Source: DATIXD01 sp035518875 (GTDB lineage: Bacteria > Pseudomonadota > Gammaproteobacteria > Methylococcales > Methylococcaceae). Taken from it: a DNA stretch of 34,464 bases. A program made the translations under genes and the position numbers. Positions 18,372 through 25,840 of the stretch are shown piece by piece. The notes below the pieces were generated by a model. The model was not told the origin of the DNA. It searched no databases and saw only the letters and a list, made by a program, of their open reading frames with translations. The first letter of the stretch is position 1; each line of letters starts with the position of its first letter. Where the stretch lies: NCBI GenBank assembly GCA_035518875.1, contig DATIXD010000066.1, positions 1 through 34,464 of the forward strand, given 5' to 3'.

Positions 18372-18686
18372 ATGCCCAGCATTGAAGACATCATCAAGAG
18401 CGACGTCAGCAAGGGCGTCGCACTCGGAATTGGCGCAGCCCTGGTTGCGGTGGCTGCCATTCCGGTGATCGTCCAGGCATCCCGCCCGGTGGCGCGAATC
18501 GCAATCAAATCCGGCATCCTGCTTTTCGAGAAAGGGAGGGAGGCGGTGGCTGAAGCGGGGGAGACCTTTGAAGACCTGGTCGCGGAAGTGAAAGCCGAAC
18601 TCGCTCAAGAGCGGGAAGCATTTGTCGCCGGAGCCACCTCGACGGCAGAGGCCGCCGAGAACATTGCAGAAGCTCCCGAAGCCTAG
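18372..18686 (+). CDS. DUF5132-type small membrane protein
   Basis: A 104-residue protein with one N-terminal hydrophobic helix (about 15-35; GVALGIGAALVAVAAIPVIV), a short basic loop (SRPVARIAIKSG) and a long acidic amphipathic helix rich in Glu and Ala (about 54-104). This matches DUF5132, a family of unknown function often found near HMA_2 proteins and P-type ATPases. The layout, one helix plus an E/A-rich tail, resembles the DUF1490 PacL proteins that scaffold metal P-type ATPases in mycobacteria; here that role is inference. No Cys or clustered His for metal binding is visible. It is followed after 9 bp by the HMA_2-like gene. Confidence 0.75.
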   Translation: MPSIEDIIKSDVSKGVALGIGAALVAVAAIPVIVQASRPVARIAIKSGILLFEKGREAVAEAGETFEDLVAEVKAELAQEREAFVAGATSTAEAAENIAEAPEA

Positions 18687-18695
18687 GATGCGCCC

Positions 18696-19160
18696 ATGTT
18701 CCTTGCCTATGTAAGTCATTCGCTGCCGGGCAGGGTGCGTATCAAGATTCCCTCCAGACGTAGCGATGCCGCCTATTTCGTTCGATTGGAAGCAGAACTG
18801 GCGCGCTGCAAGGGGGTGGCCTCCATTCAGGTCAATCTTCGGGCGGCCAGCGTTCTGATTGGTTATGCCCCCACGGGCGATTTGAATACCATCGCCACTT
18901 TCGCCAGAAAGAAGCAGCTGTTCGATCTGGCGCCGGAAGGAATGCTACCGCCGCAACAATCCATCGGCGAGCTTGTAGCAGGCCAGATCAAGTTCCTCGA
19001 TCGCCTGATCGAGACCGGAACTCGGGGGCATATGGATCTGCAATCGTCCTTTTTCCTGCTGTTTCTCGTCTTGGGGTTGCGCCAGATGTGGCGGGGGGAC
19101 ATCATGCAGCCCGCGATTCCCCTGCTTTGGCGCGCGATGGAAGTATTGGACAAGCGCTGA
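18696..19160 (+). CDS. HMA_2-like domain protein
   Basis: A 154-residue protein. Residues 1-75 look like a ferredoxin-like HMA_2 domain (SLPGRVRIKIPSRRSD, VASIQVNLRAASVLIGYAP) without the CxxC of metal-binding HMA domains. The C-terminal half has a hydrophobic stretch (FFLLFLVLGL near 110-120) that may be a membrane helix. Its first domain resembles residues about 20-95 of the P-type ATPase at 21051 (GRIRLKV...NVLVGFAP), suggesting both belong to one transport system. It lies between the DUF5132 and EcsC genes on the same strand. Confidence 0.75.
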   Translation: MFLAYVSHSLPGRVRIKIPSRRSDAAYFVRLEAELARCKGVASIQVNLRAASVLIGYAPTGDLNTIATFARKKQLFDLAPEGMLPPQQSIGELVAGQIKFLDRLIETGTRGHMDLQSSFFLLFLVLGLRQMWRGDIMQPAIPLLWRAMEVLDKR

Positions 19161-19227
19161 ATGAACCCGCCTGACGGCCGACTCGATTAGTAGCTGCGGA
19201 AAAGCCGGAGTGCTTTTGGCCGTACTG

Positions 19228-19247
19228 TTTGCGGCTTAGGCCGCAAA
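19228..19247 (+). promoter_or_regulatory. Perfect hairpin next to the first EcsC start codon
   Basis: TTTGCGGC-TTAG-GCCGCAAA is a perfect 8-bp stem with a 4-base loop, ending 8 bp before the ATG at 19256 and covering the place where a ribosome-binding site should be; no other Shine-Dalgarno sequence is visible. There is no U-tract, so translational control is more likely than termination. Confidence 0.5.
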
Positions 19248-19255
19248 ATTCGAAA

Positions 19256-20098
19256 ATGAGCGAAGTGAAAAGCACCTTACCCGAGAAGGACCTGGCCGAT
19301 CTGCGATGGGCTTACAGGCACCTTGAACATCCCTCTTTGGCCGCGCGGCTGAGCAGCGTGGTGGGCGTCCCCATCGAGCGCGGGCTCAAGCTGCTGCCGA
19401 AACCCTGGTACCAGCGCCTGGACCGGATGACGGAACTCAGCATCGAAAAGATACTCAACCTAACCGTCGCTTCCATGGAGCACGTTCCACCCGATGCGCC
19501 CCATGACCGCCTGCACAAGCTCTTGGCCGCGACTACCGGCGCCGTAGGCGGTTTTTTCGGGCCGCTCATGCTCCTGGCTGAATTGCCCGTCACCACGGCC
19601 ATCATGCTGCGCTCCATTGCGGATATCGCCCACAGCCAAGGCGAGGATTTGAGCATGAAGGATGCCAGAATCGCCTGCATGCAGGTCTTCGCGCTGGGAG
19701 GGCGCACCAAGGAAGATCGAGCGGCGGATACCGGCTACTATGGTCTTCGCATCACGCTGAGCCTGCATTTTTCCCATGCCCTGCTGTATACCGGCCAACC
19801 GGTTTCAAATGCGCACATACCCGCAGGCGTCAATTTAATTCGGGGCATCGCTTCCCGCTTCGGAATCGTGATATCCGATAAGGCGGCGGCACAGTTGGTG
19901 CCTGTGGCGGGCGCTGTCACCGGCGCCCTTTTGAACCTGGTTTTCACGCAGCATTTTCAGGATATAGCGCGAGGCCATTTCAGCGTGCGCCGGCTGGAAA
20001 GAAAATACGGTGCGGAAAGGATCCGAATCGAGTACGAGCGCTTGGCCCGCCAGGAAGTCGAGGCCACGAAAAGTTACAGTCCTTTGGAAGGCTGGTGA
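19256..20098 (+). CDS. EcsC family protein, paralogue 1
   Basis: A 280-residue EcsC-family protein. Shared landmarks with the other two copies are LEHPSLAARLSSVVGVPIE near 20, a glycine-rich hydrophobic hairpin with ELPVTTAIMLRSIADIA (about 115-135), CMQVFALGG, ADTGYYGLR, a second hydrophobic segment VPVAGAVTGALLNLVF (about 220-240), and the C-terminal HFSVRRLERKYG. EcsC proteins are named from the Bacillus ecs operon; their biochemical role is unknown, and membrane association is likely. ATG 19256 is used; an in-frame TTG at 19229 lies inside the hairpin. It probably belongs to the DUF5132-HMA_2 transcription unit. Confidence 0.88.
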   Translation: MSEVKSTLPEKDLADLRWAYRHLEHPSLAARLSSVVGVPIERGLKLLPKPWYQRLDRMTELSIEKILNLTVASMEHVPPDAPHDRLHKLLAATTGAVGGFFGPLMLLAELPVTTAIMLRSIADIAHSQGEDLSMKDARIACMQVFALGGRTKEDRAADTGYYGLRITLSLHFSHALLYTGQPVSNAHIPAGVNLIRGIASRFGIVISDKAAAQLVPVAGAVTGALLNLVFTQHFQDIARGHFSVRRLERKYGAERIRIEYERLARQEVEATKSYSPLEGW

Positions 20099-20220
20099 AG
20101 AAGGCGAGCTGCACTTGCGATCGCAGCGGGTTCTTGAATCAGCCGCAGCTCTTTTCCTTTGCGCGACGGGCCGGCATGAAGCCGGTCGGATATGGGCTTA
20201 TGGTCTTGAATCGTGACTGA

Positions 20221-20241
20221 CCACCGGCCGGAAACCGGTGG
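20221..20241. terminator. GC-rich inverted repeat between convergent genes
   Basis: CCACCGG and CCGGTGG pair as a perfect 7-bp stem around a 7-base loop, between the end of EcsC paralogue 1 and the end of the minus-strand small membrane protein gene. There is no T-tract on either strand, so bidirectional termination is only a possibility. Confidence 0.35.
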
Positions 20242-20302
20242 CCAGTTCGGCCCGCAAGGTTTTACCCGTGAAGGTTACTGTGCGGACCGACGCATCGGCG
20301 GC

Positions 20303-20647
20303 TTAAGCCGCGGCGGGCTGGCCTTCTGCGAATTCCGGAGCCTTGACGGCTTCCCGGAGGGCGGCCTCTTTCACTTTGAACGCATCTCGCGCCGCGATTG
20401 CGCCGTCGTGGATGCCGTGCGCCATGGCGCTGTTTTTGGGGATTAGCTTTCCGACCATCAGGGAACCGAATACGACGCCATAAGACAGATAGTAAAAGCC
20501 GCCGTAAACAGTCTTCGACAGGAACTTGCCGATTTCCGCGGGCGCCTTGGCGGCGGCTTCGGCCGCGTCCGCCGACGCTTCCTTCACGGCCTCCATCGCG
20601 TTGTCGAGCACGGTTTCATGTAGTTCGGTGGGGTTCATGGTGGACAT
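20303..20647 (-). CDS. Small single-helix membrane protein, copy 3 of a three-member family
   Basis: A 114-residue protein with an Ala/Glu-rich helical N-terminus (about 8-38), the family core at 44-90 (SKTVYGGFYYLSYGVVF, helix about 50-68, then IPKNSAMAHGIHDGA) and an Ala/Glu-rich C-terminus. It is very similar over the core to the 12193-12603 protein. In the terminal motif Asn-Ser replaces Asp-Asn of the other two. GGAGA lies six bases before the ATG. It is inserted on the opposite strand between EcsC paralogue 1 and the P-type ATPase. Function unknown. Confidence 0.75.
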   Translation of the reverse strand: MSTMNPTELHETVLDNAMEAVKEASADAAEAAAKAPAEIGKFLSKTVYGGFYYLSYGVVFGSLMVGKLIPKNSAMAHGIHDGAIAARDAFKVKEAALREAVKAPEFAEGQPAAA

Positions 20648-21050
20648 GGCGGTCTCCGATAGATTGATCGAAACAATGAAAGCCGCTCTTGCAGCCCGAT
20701 TCCAGATGCGAACCCTGGTCTTGCGGTCGGTTGAAAGAAACGGCGCCGAGGGAATGGCATTGTTTTGTCAATGGATTTCCCTAAAAATATGTTATTCCTC
20801 GCCGAGTCCGGAGTAAAGAGATAAACTGCGAGCACAAGCCTGCAGTGCGGCTGGATTCAAGGGAAGCGGTCGCTGCGGCCCGCCATTTCACGAAGCCGTC
20901 ATATTTCTTCTATAGATTCGGATTCCTAATGCTTAGGGCTCGATCCATGGGCGCAGACCACACCGATCCTTGCCGCCTTGGGGTCGTGCATCTTGTTTAC
21001 GGGCGTCAGCGGTCTTTCTGCCATTGTCTTCAGTGCTTGGGCATCGTTTC
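20648..21050. other. 403-bp gene-free region between small membrane protein and ATPase
   Basis: No convincing gene. On the minus strand a consensus TTGACA (near 20770) lacks a good -10 at normal spacing. On the plus strand a promoter candidate for the ATPase is at 20887-20916. The plus frame entering the ATPase from 20970 starts with TTG and is not conserved-looking. Confidence 0.4.
20887..20916 (+). promoter_or_regulatory. Candidate promoter for the P-type ATPase gene
   Basis: TTCACG (20887-20892), an 18-bp spacer and TATAGA (20911-20916). The spacer contains CCGTCAT, one good PhoB-box-like heptamer, but its neighbours at 11-bp steps are poor, so Pho control is not claimed here. Confidence 0.38.
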
Positions 21051-24000
21051 ATGACTCCCGTCTTCTCTCAAAGCGAATCCATTCCAGATCAAACGCTAGT
21101 CGTCCTGTTACATGCCGGAGCAGCAGGTCGGATCCGCCTTAAAGTGCGGGGTTTGTATCGTTCGGAGCGATTGAAGGCCGAGCTGGAAAACAATCTGGTT
21201 CGTCGCGCACGCGTCCGCACCGTGAATGCCAATCCACTGACGGGCAATGTGCTGGTGGGGTTCGCTCCCGACGAGGATCAGGCAAAAATCATCGCCGAAG
21301 TGGATCGGTTGGCCCGCCTGTATTTACAGAGCCGTCCTGCGCCTGCCGTTCAACCGCCGCCGCCCAGCGCCAAACCAAAAACCGGTACCAGTTGGTTCAA
21401 ACTGTGGCCGACTGCCCGCCCCAAGCCTTTCGCGGCGGTGGCTGCCGCGCCACCCACGGAGCTTTGGCACACCCTCGACAAGGAGGAAACGCTGCATCGC
21501 CTGGGCGCGAACGAGGAGGGCCTGTCCAAAGACGAAGCCGAACGACGGTTGCTGCAGTACGGGCCGAACCGCCTTGCCGAGAACAAACCGCGTTCGGCCA
21601 TACGGCTCTTTTTTCAGCAGTTCGCCAGCGTGCCGGTGGGCATGCTGGGTGTCTCGGCCGCCATTTCGGTCGCGACCGGAGGTGTCGCCGACGCAGTGGT
21701 CATCGTCGGCGTGGTGCTGATCAACGCGGTGATCGGGTACGTCACGGAAAGCACGGCGGAGCGAACCATCAACGCACTGGGCAAGATGACGCCGACCCGC
21801 GCCCAGGTGATTCGCGCAGGGCGGCAGTTGGAAATCCCCGTGGAGGAAGTGGTGGTGGGCGATCTGTTGGTGGTGACGCCGGGTTCCTACATTGCCGCGG
21901 ATGCCCGCTTGGTGAGCAGCAGCCGGCTCACCGTCGACGAATCGGCGCTGACCGGCGAGAGCATGCCGGTTGGGAAGCACTTTGATTTCGTGGGTCAAGA
22001 CGATTCGCCCCTGGGGGACCGCAAGAACATGCTCCACATGGGAACCATCGCGACCGGCGGCAGCGCCCAGGCCGTGGTGGTCGGAACTGGACGACATACC
22101 GAAATCGGGGTCATTCAATCGCTGGTCGGGGAGGTGCGGCCGCCGGAAACGCCGCTGCAAAAACAGCTGGACGATATGGGGACGCAGCTTGCGCTACTGA
22201 GCGGCGGCATCTGCGCATTGGTGTTCGGAATCGGCATCCTGCGCGGCTATGGCTGGCTGCAAATGCTGACTTCCTCGATCTCGCTGGCGGTGGCCGCGGT
22301 ACCGGAGGGTCTGCCTGCGGTGGCCACCACGACCCTTGCGCTCGGGATCCGCGAGATGCAGCGGGAACAGGTTCTGATCCGCAAGTTGCCCGCCGTGGAG
22401 AGCCTGGGCTCGGTGCAGGTCATCTGTCTGGACAAGACCGGTACGCTGACCCTGAACCGGATGAAGGTCGTGACGATGCAGATCGCCAAACAGGCAGTCA
22501 GCGTCGCCGACGATCGTTTCGAAGCCGATGGCGAGTCGATCACCCCGCTCGCGCAGGAAGAGCTTCAGCGGCTCCTGCAGATTGTCTGTCTGTGCAGCGA
22601 GGTCAAGCTGAACGGCGCCGGCGATGGTGCTGAACTGGCGGGCTCCGCCACCGAAAGCGCCCTGATCGAAGCCGCCATCAATGCGGGTGAGGATGTGTGC
22701 GCCTTGCGCGCCAGTTTTCCATTGCTGAAAACCGTACACCGGGCGGAAGACCGACCGTACATGACGACCGTGCATGAGACCGGAGACGGGCGCCGTCTGT
22801 TCGCGGTGAAAGGAAGTCCTGCAGATGTGCTTCGCCTGTGTCGATGGCGGCAACGGGACGGTCGGCTGGATGAACTCGATGACAAGATCAGGGGCGAGAT
22901 CATCGGACAGAACAATCGTCTGGCCGGGGAGGCCTTGCGCGTGCTGGGTGTGGCCTATGCTTACACCGAAACGCCGGATGCCTCGATGGCCTCGCCGCCC
23001 TTGATCTGGCTTGGCTTGATCGGCATGGAGGATTCCATTCGGGCCGGCACGGAGACGCTGATGGTGGAATTCCACGATGCCGGCGTCAAGACGGTCATGA
23101 TCACCGGCGACCAGAGTGCCACGGCATATTCAGTGGGCAGGCGATTGGGACTGAGTGGCGATCAGCCCCTCGAGATTATCGACTCCACCAATCTGGACAA
23201 GCTCGATCCGGAAATCCTCAAAGGCGTCATCAAGAACACCTCGGTGTTTGCCCGCGTCAGTCCCGCACACAAACTCAAGATCGTGCAAGCCCTGCAGCAA
23301 GCCGGACAGGTCGTGGCCATGACCGGCGACGGCATCAACGATGGGCCGGCGCTCAAGGCGGCGGACATCGGCGTGGCCATGGGCGAACAAGGCACGGATG
23401 TCGCCCGATCGGTCTCAGACGTGGTATTGCAGGACGACAACCTGCAGACCATGGTGGCGGCCATACGCCAGGGGCGCACGATTTACAGCAACATCCGCAA
23501 GAGTCTGCGTTTCCTGCTGTCGACCAATCTCAGCGAAATTGAAGTGATGCTGGTCACGACAGCCCTTGGTTTGGGTGGGGGGCTGACTCCGATTCAACTG
23601 CTGTGGATCAACCTGATGACCGATATTTTCCCGGCGTTGGCGTTAGCTTTAGAGCCGGCGGAAAGCGATGTTCTCAAACAAGCGCCGCGTGACCCAGAGG
23701 AGCCCATCATCCGCCGCAAGGATTTTCTGCGCTTGCTGAAAGAATCCACCGTGATGACGGCCGGCACGATGGGCGTATACGGCTACAGTCTCTCTCGCTA
23801 TGGCGCAGGCTTACAGACAAGCACCAACACCTTCATGACCTTGACGCTGGCTCAATTCTTCCACGCCATCAGTTGTCGCTCGGAGGAAACGACCATTTTC
23901 GACCGGGACCGTGCGCCGAATCCTTACCTGGTAACCGCCATCGCCGGTTCCCTCGCCATACAGGCACTGGCTGCGTTGGCGCCACCGCTCAGGGGGCTGT

Positions 24001-24131
24001 TGCGCTTGTCGCCGCTGGCGATCGCAGATCTGGCGGTCATCGCGGCGGGAGCGGGATTGCCGTTTTTTATTAACGAAACCACCAAGCGTGTCACTTTCGC
24101 GCAGCATCCGAACGGAGAAGCACATTCATGA
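21051..24131 (+). CDS. P2-like P-type cation ATPase with N-terminal HMA_2-like domain
   Basis: A 1026-residue P-type ATPase. Order: HMA_2-like domain without CxxC (about 15-95), Pro/Lys linker, cation-ATPase N-terminal domain, actuator domain with LTGES, helix 4 with PEGLPAVATTTLALG, phosphorylation site DKTGT at D461, nucleotide-binding domain with KGSP, hinge TGDGINDGPALKAADIG, and C-terminal helices with WINLMTDIFPALALAL. PEGLP and the N-x-x-TD pattern point to a P2 (Ca2+/Mg2+-type) rather than a P1B heavy-metal pump (no CPC). The ion is not determined. ATG 21051 is chosen over an upstream TTG, although no strong ribosome-binding site is seen. It ends in an ATGA overlap with the MetK-like gene. 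Confidence 0.9.
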   Translation: MTPVFSQSESIPDQTLVVLLHAGAAGRIRLKVRGLYRSERLKAELENNLVRRARVRTVNANPLTGNVLVGFAPDEDQAKIIAEVDRLARLYLQSRPAPAVQPPPPSAKPKTGTSWFKLWPTARPKPFAAVAAAPPTELWHTLDKEETLHRLGANEEGLSKDEAERRLLQYGPNRLAENKPRSAIRLFFQQFASVPVGMLGVSAAISVATGGVADAVVIVGVVLINAVIGYVTESTAERTINALGKMTPTRAQVIRAGRQLEIPVEEVVVGDLLVVTPGSYIAADARLVSSSRLTVDESALTGESMPVGKHFDFVGQDDSPLGDRKNMLHMGTIATGGSAQAVVVGTGRHTEIGVIQSLVGEVRPPETPLQKQLDDMGTQLALLSGGICALVFGIGILRGYGWLQMLTSSISLAVAAVPEGLPAVATTTLALGIREMQREQVLIRKLPAVESLGSVQVICLDKTGTLTLNRMKVVTMQIAKQAVSVADDRFEADGESITPLAQEELQRLLQIVCLCSEVKLNGAGDGAELAGSATESALIEAAINAGEDVCALRASFPLLKTVHRAEDRPYMTTVHETGDGRRLFAVKGSPADVLRLCRWRQRDGRLDELDDKIRGEIIGQNNRLAGEALRVLGVAYAYTETPDASMASPPLIWLGLIGMEDSIRAGTETLMVEFHDAGVKTVMITGDQSATAYSVGRRLGLSGDQPLEIIDSTNLDKLDPEILKGVIKNTSVFARVSPAHKLKIVQALQQAGQVVAMTGDGINDGPALKAADIGVAMGEQGTDVARSVSDVVLQDDNLQTMVAAIRQGRTIYSNIRKSLRFLLSTNLSEIEVMLVTTALGLGGGLTPIQLLWINLMTDIFPALALALEPAESDVLKQAPRDPEEPIIRRKDFLRLLKESTVMTAGTMGVYGYSLSRYGAGLQTSTNTFMTLTLAQFFHAISCRSEETTIFDRDRAPNPYLVTAIAGSLAIQALAALAPPLRGLLRLSPLAIADLAVIAAGAGLPFFINETTKRVTFAQHPNGEAHS

Positions 24132-25324
24132 AAAAGAGCTTCCTTTTTACCTCCGAATCGGTCACCGAGGGTCATCCCGATCGCCTGTGCGACATCATCA
24201 GCGACGCCGTGGTGGACCACTTCCTCGTGCAAGACCCTTATTCACGCATCATCGCCGAGTGTGCGCTCTCCAAGGGCGTGGTGTTTCTCGCTGCCCGGTT
24301 CGCTTCCCACGCCACGGTGGACCTGCCCGACGTGGCGCGTTCGGTCATTGGTGCCATCGGTTACCGGCCGGAGGATTTCGATGCCGCCGATTGCACGGTG
24401 GTCACCAGCCTCATTACGATGCCCTTAGAACAACGCGCTCAGGCGGACGAGATGGAAATGTCCGACAGCGAGATCAACCATTTAACGGTGAAAAACCAGG
24501 CGACGGTGTTCGGTTTCGCCTGTTCGCAAACCCCGGAACTCATGCCCTTTCCGATCATGCTGGCCAATCGCTTGGCGCGCGCCTTGACTGAGGCACGCAA
24601 TCGTCGCGCCATCCCCTCTCTGTCCCCTGACTGTACCATCCAAATCGGCGTGGAATATGAAAACGGCAAGCCCGCGCGTATCCATGGTATTACCATCGTT
24701 GCCGGTTACGAAGGGAAAAGTAGGGTGGATCCCGTGGCCCTGCGCGAGCAGCTGGATCACCAGGTCATTGTGCCAGCCTTTTCAAACGAATGGCTGCAGC
24801 CGGATGAACACACGGAAATCTTCGTCAATCCGCAAGGCGCGTTTCCGAAAAGCGGCCCCGCCTCTCATTCCGGCATGACCGGCAGAAAAACCGCAAGCGA
24901 TACTTATGGCGCTTATGCCCGCCACAGCGGTTCGGCGCTGAGTGGCAAGGACCCTTTGCGCATCGACCGCATCGGCGTTTATGCCGCCCGCTATGCAGCC
25001 AAGAATATCGTTGCCGCCGGCCTCGCCGAGGAATGCGAAATCCAGCTCAGCTATTCCATCGGCCATGCCGGCCCGGTCAGCGTGCAAGTGCAGACTTTCG
25101 GCACCGGGACGATCTCCGACAGCGATCTAAAGGCACGTCTGGAACGGCATTTCGACTTCCGTGTCGGCGCCATCATCCGCGATTTCAACCTGCGTCATCT
25201 GCCATCGGAATATCCGGACGGTTTCTATCGAAAACTTCCGGCGCACGGCCATCTGGCCAACGAGCTCATCGACCTGCCGTGGGAAAACACGGATAAAACC
25301 GAGGTATTGAAAGCCGGTAAATAA
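24128..25324 (+). CDS. metK: Divergent S-adenosylmethionine synthetase (MetK) paralogue
   Basis: A 398-residue protein collinear with bacterial MetK: FTSESVTEGHPDRLCDIISDAV, FGFACSQTPELMPFPI, SGMTGRKTASDTYGAYA, SGKDPLRIDRIG, AARYAAKNIVAAGLAEECE and PWENTDKTEVL. Several residues that are nearly invariant in MetK differ. HPDK is HPDR; the GAGDQG loop is replaced by VKNQATVFG so its Asp is lost; the active-site Lys of the PDxKSQV segment is not lysine (PDCTIQI); and the Asp before GLTGRK is replaced (SHSGMTGRK). TGRK and SGKD are kept. It may have altered activity or be a non-catalytic partner; SAM synthesis cannot be assumed. Translation is coupled to the P-type ATPase by ATGA, an unusual pairing. 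Confidence 0.85.
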   Translation: MKKSFLFTSESVTEGHPDRLCDIISDAVVDHFLVQDPYSRIIAECALSKGVVFLAARFASHATVDLPDVARSVIGAIGYRPEDFDAADCTVVTSLITMPLEQRAQADEMEMSDSEINHLTVKNQATVFGFACSQTPELMPFPIMLANRLARALTEARNRRAIPSLSPDCTIQIGVEYENGKPARIHGITIVAGYEGKSRVDPVALREQLDHQVIVPAFSNEWLQPDEHTEIFVNPQGAFPKSGPASHSGMTGRKTASDTYGAYARHSGSALSGKDPLRIDRIGVYAARYAAKNIVAAGLAEECEIQLSYSIGHAGPVSVQVQTFGTGTISDSDLKARLERHFDFRVGAIIRDFNLRHLPSEYPDGFYRKLPAHGHLANELIDLPWENTDKTEVLKAGK

Positions 25325-25388
25325 CCGGCATGACCTCAAGCAGATTCTTTTGCACCGGCCGATCGTAAGCCTGCTTCAGATTGTCCAT

Positions 25389-25649
25389 CTAAGGCTCGGA
25401 GTCATTAACGAAGAATTGCATTACCGTCGTTTCGATCAGCGACCAAGTTAAAAACACGGGCTTTTTCGCAATGGTAATGGCGAGAAGGTTTTCGCTGATT
25501 TCATACCGCCCCTCGATACCCTTGCCTTTGAAGTGACCTGAAATGGTATCGCCGACGAGGTGAACCCCGTTTTTTTGCGCAGCGTGTTCCATTTTCGACA
25601 CAAGCTTGTGCGCGTCCTGAGAAAGCTTGACCGTATAGGTTTTCGTCAT
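25389..25649 (-). CDS. Small protein resembling PHA-granule regulator family (PHA_gran_rgn)
   Basis: An 86-residue protein starting at the ATG at 25649. The pattern of an N-terminal helix (DAHKLVSKMEHAAQKNG), a beta-meander (DTISGHFKGKGIEGRYEI), a hydrophobic strand and a final helix (LTWSLIETTVMQFF) resembles the small polyhydroxyalkanoic-acid-system family; the match is by general pattern and weak. The frame can be extended 16 codons upstream, but the predicted promoter lies there. It is convergent with the MetK-like gene and divergent from EcsC paralogue 2, sharing the intergenic region that holds a PhoB-type box. Confidence 0.5.
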   Translation of the reverse strand: MTKTYTVKLSQDAHKLVSKMEHAAQKNGVHLVGDTISGHFKGKGIEGRYEISENLLAITIAKKPVFLTWSLIETTVMQFFVNDSEP

Positions 25650-25678
25650 GGGCTGCTTATGCCTTAGGTGAAGCCAAA

Positions 25679-25708
25679 ATATTAAAAGTGTATCCATATG
25701 AAAATCAA
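25679..25708 (-). promoter_or_regulatory. Weak promoter candidate for the small PHA-like gene
   Basis: Read on the minus strand: TTGATT (25708-25703), 18-bp spacer, TAATAT (25684-25679). Predicted start is about 25672, upstream of the ATG at 25649. Confidence 0.3.
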
Positions 25709-25727
25709 TAGGAATGCATTTCCGATG

Positions 25728-25761
25728 CCGTCATAAAACCGTAACAAAAAGCTGTTAGCGT
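25728..25761 (+). promoter_or_regulatory. PhoB-type box before EcsC paralogue 2
   Basis: CCGTCAT (25728-25734, 6 of 7), spacer AAAA, CCGTAAC (25739-25745, 4 of 7), followed by AAAA. Ten bases downstream is TAGCGT (25756-25761), a weak -10 keeping the TA...T pattern. The A-rich spacer is typical of Pho boxes. It lies in a divergent promoter region and could also affect the minus-strand gene. Confidence 0.68.
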
Positions 25762-25840
25762 GGGCGATTCGTACAGTCTTTCAGGGTGTTTCCAAATGCA
25801 AGCAAACCACCGCCGCAATACTTTTGTGGGAGACCTCGCT

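Noticed and set aside
20881..20911. PhoB-type box before the P-type ATPase
   Set aside because: Only one good heptamer (CCGTCAT); the neighbours at 11-bp steps match poorly.
21324..23075. Long minus-strand open frames inside the P-type ATPase gene
   Set aside because: Antisense shadows of a gene with complete P-type ATPase motifs; no family features of their own.
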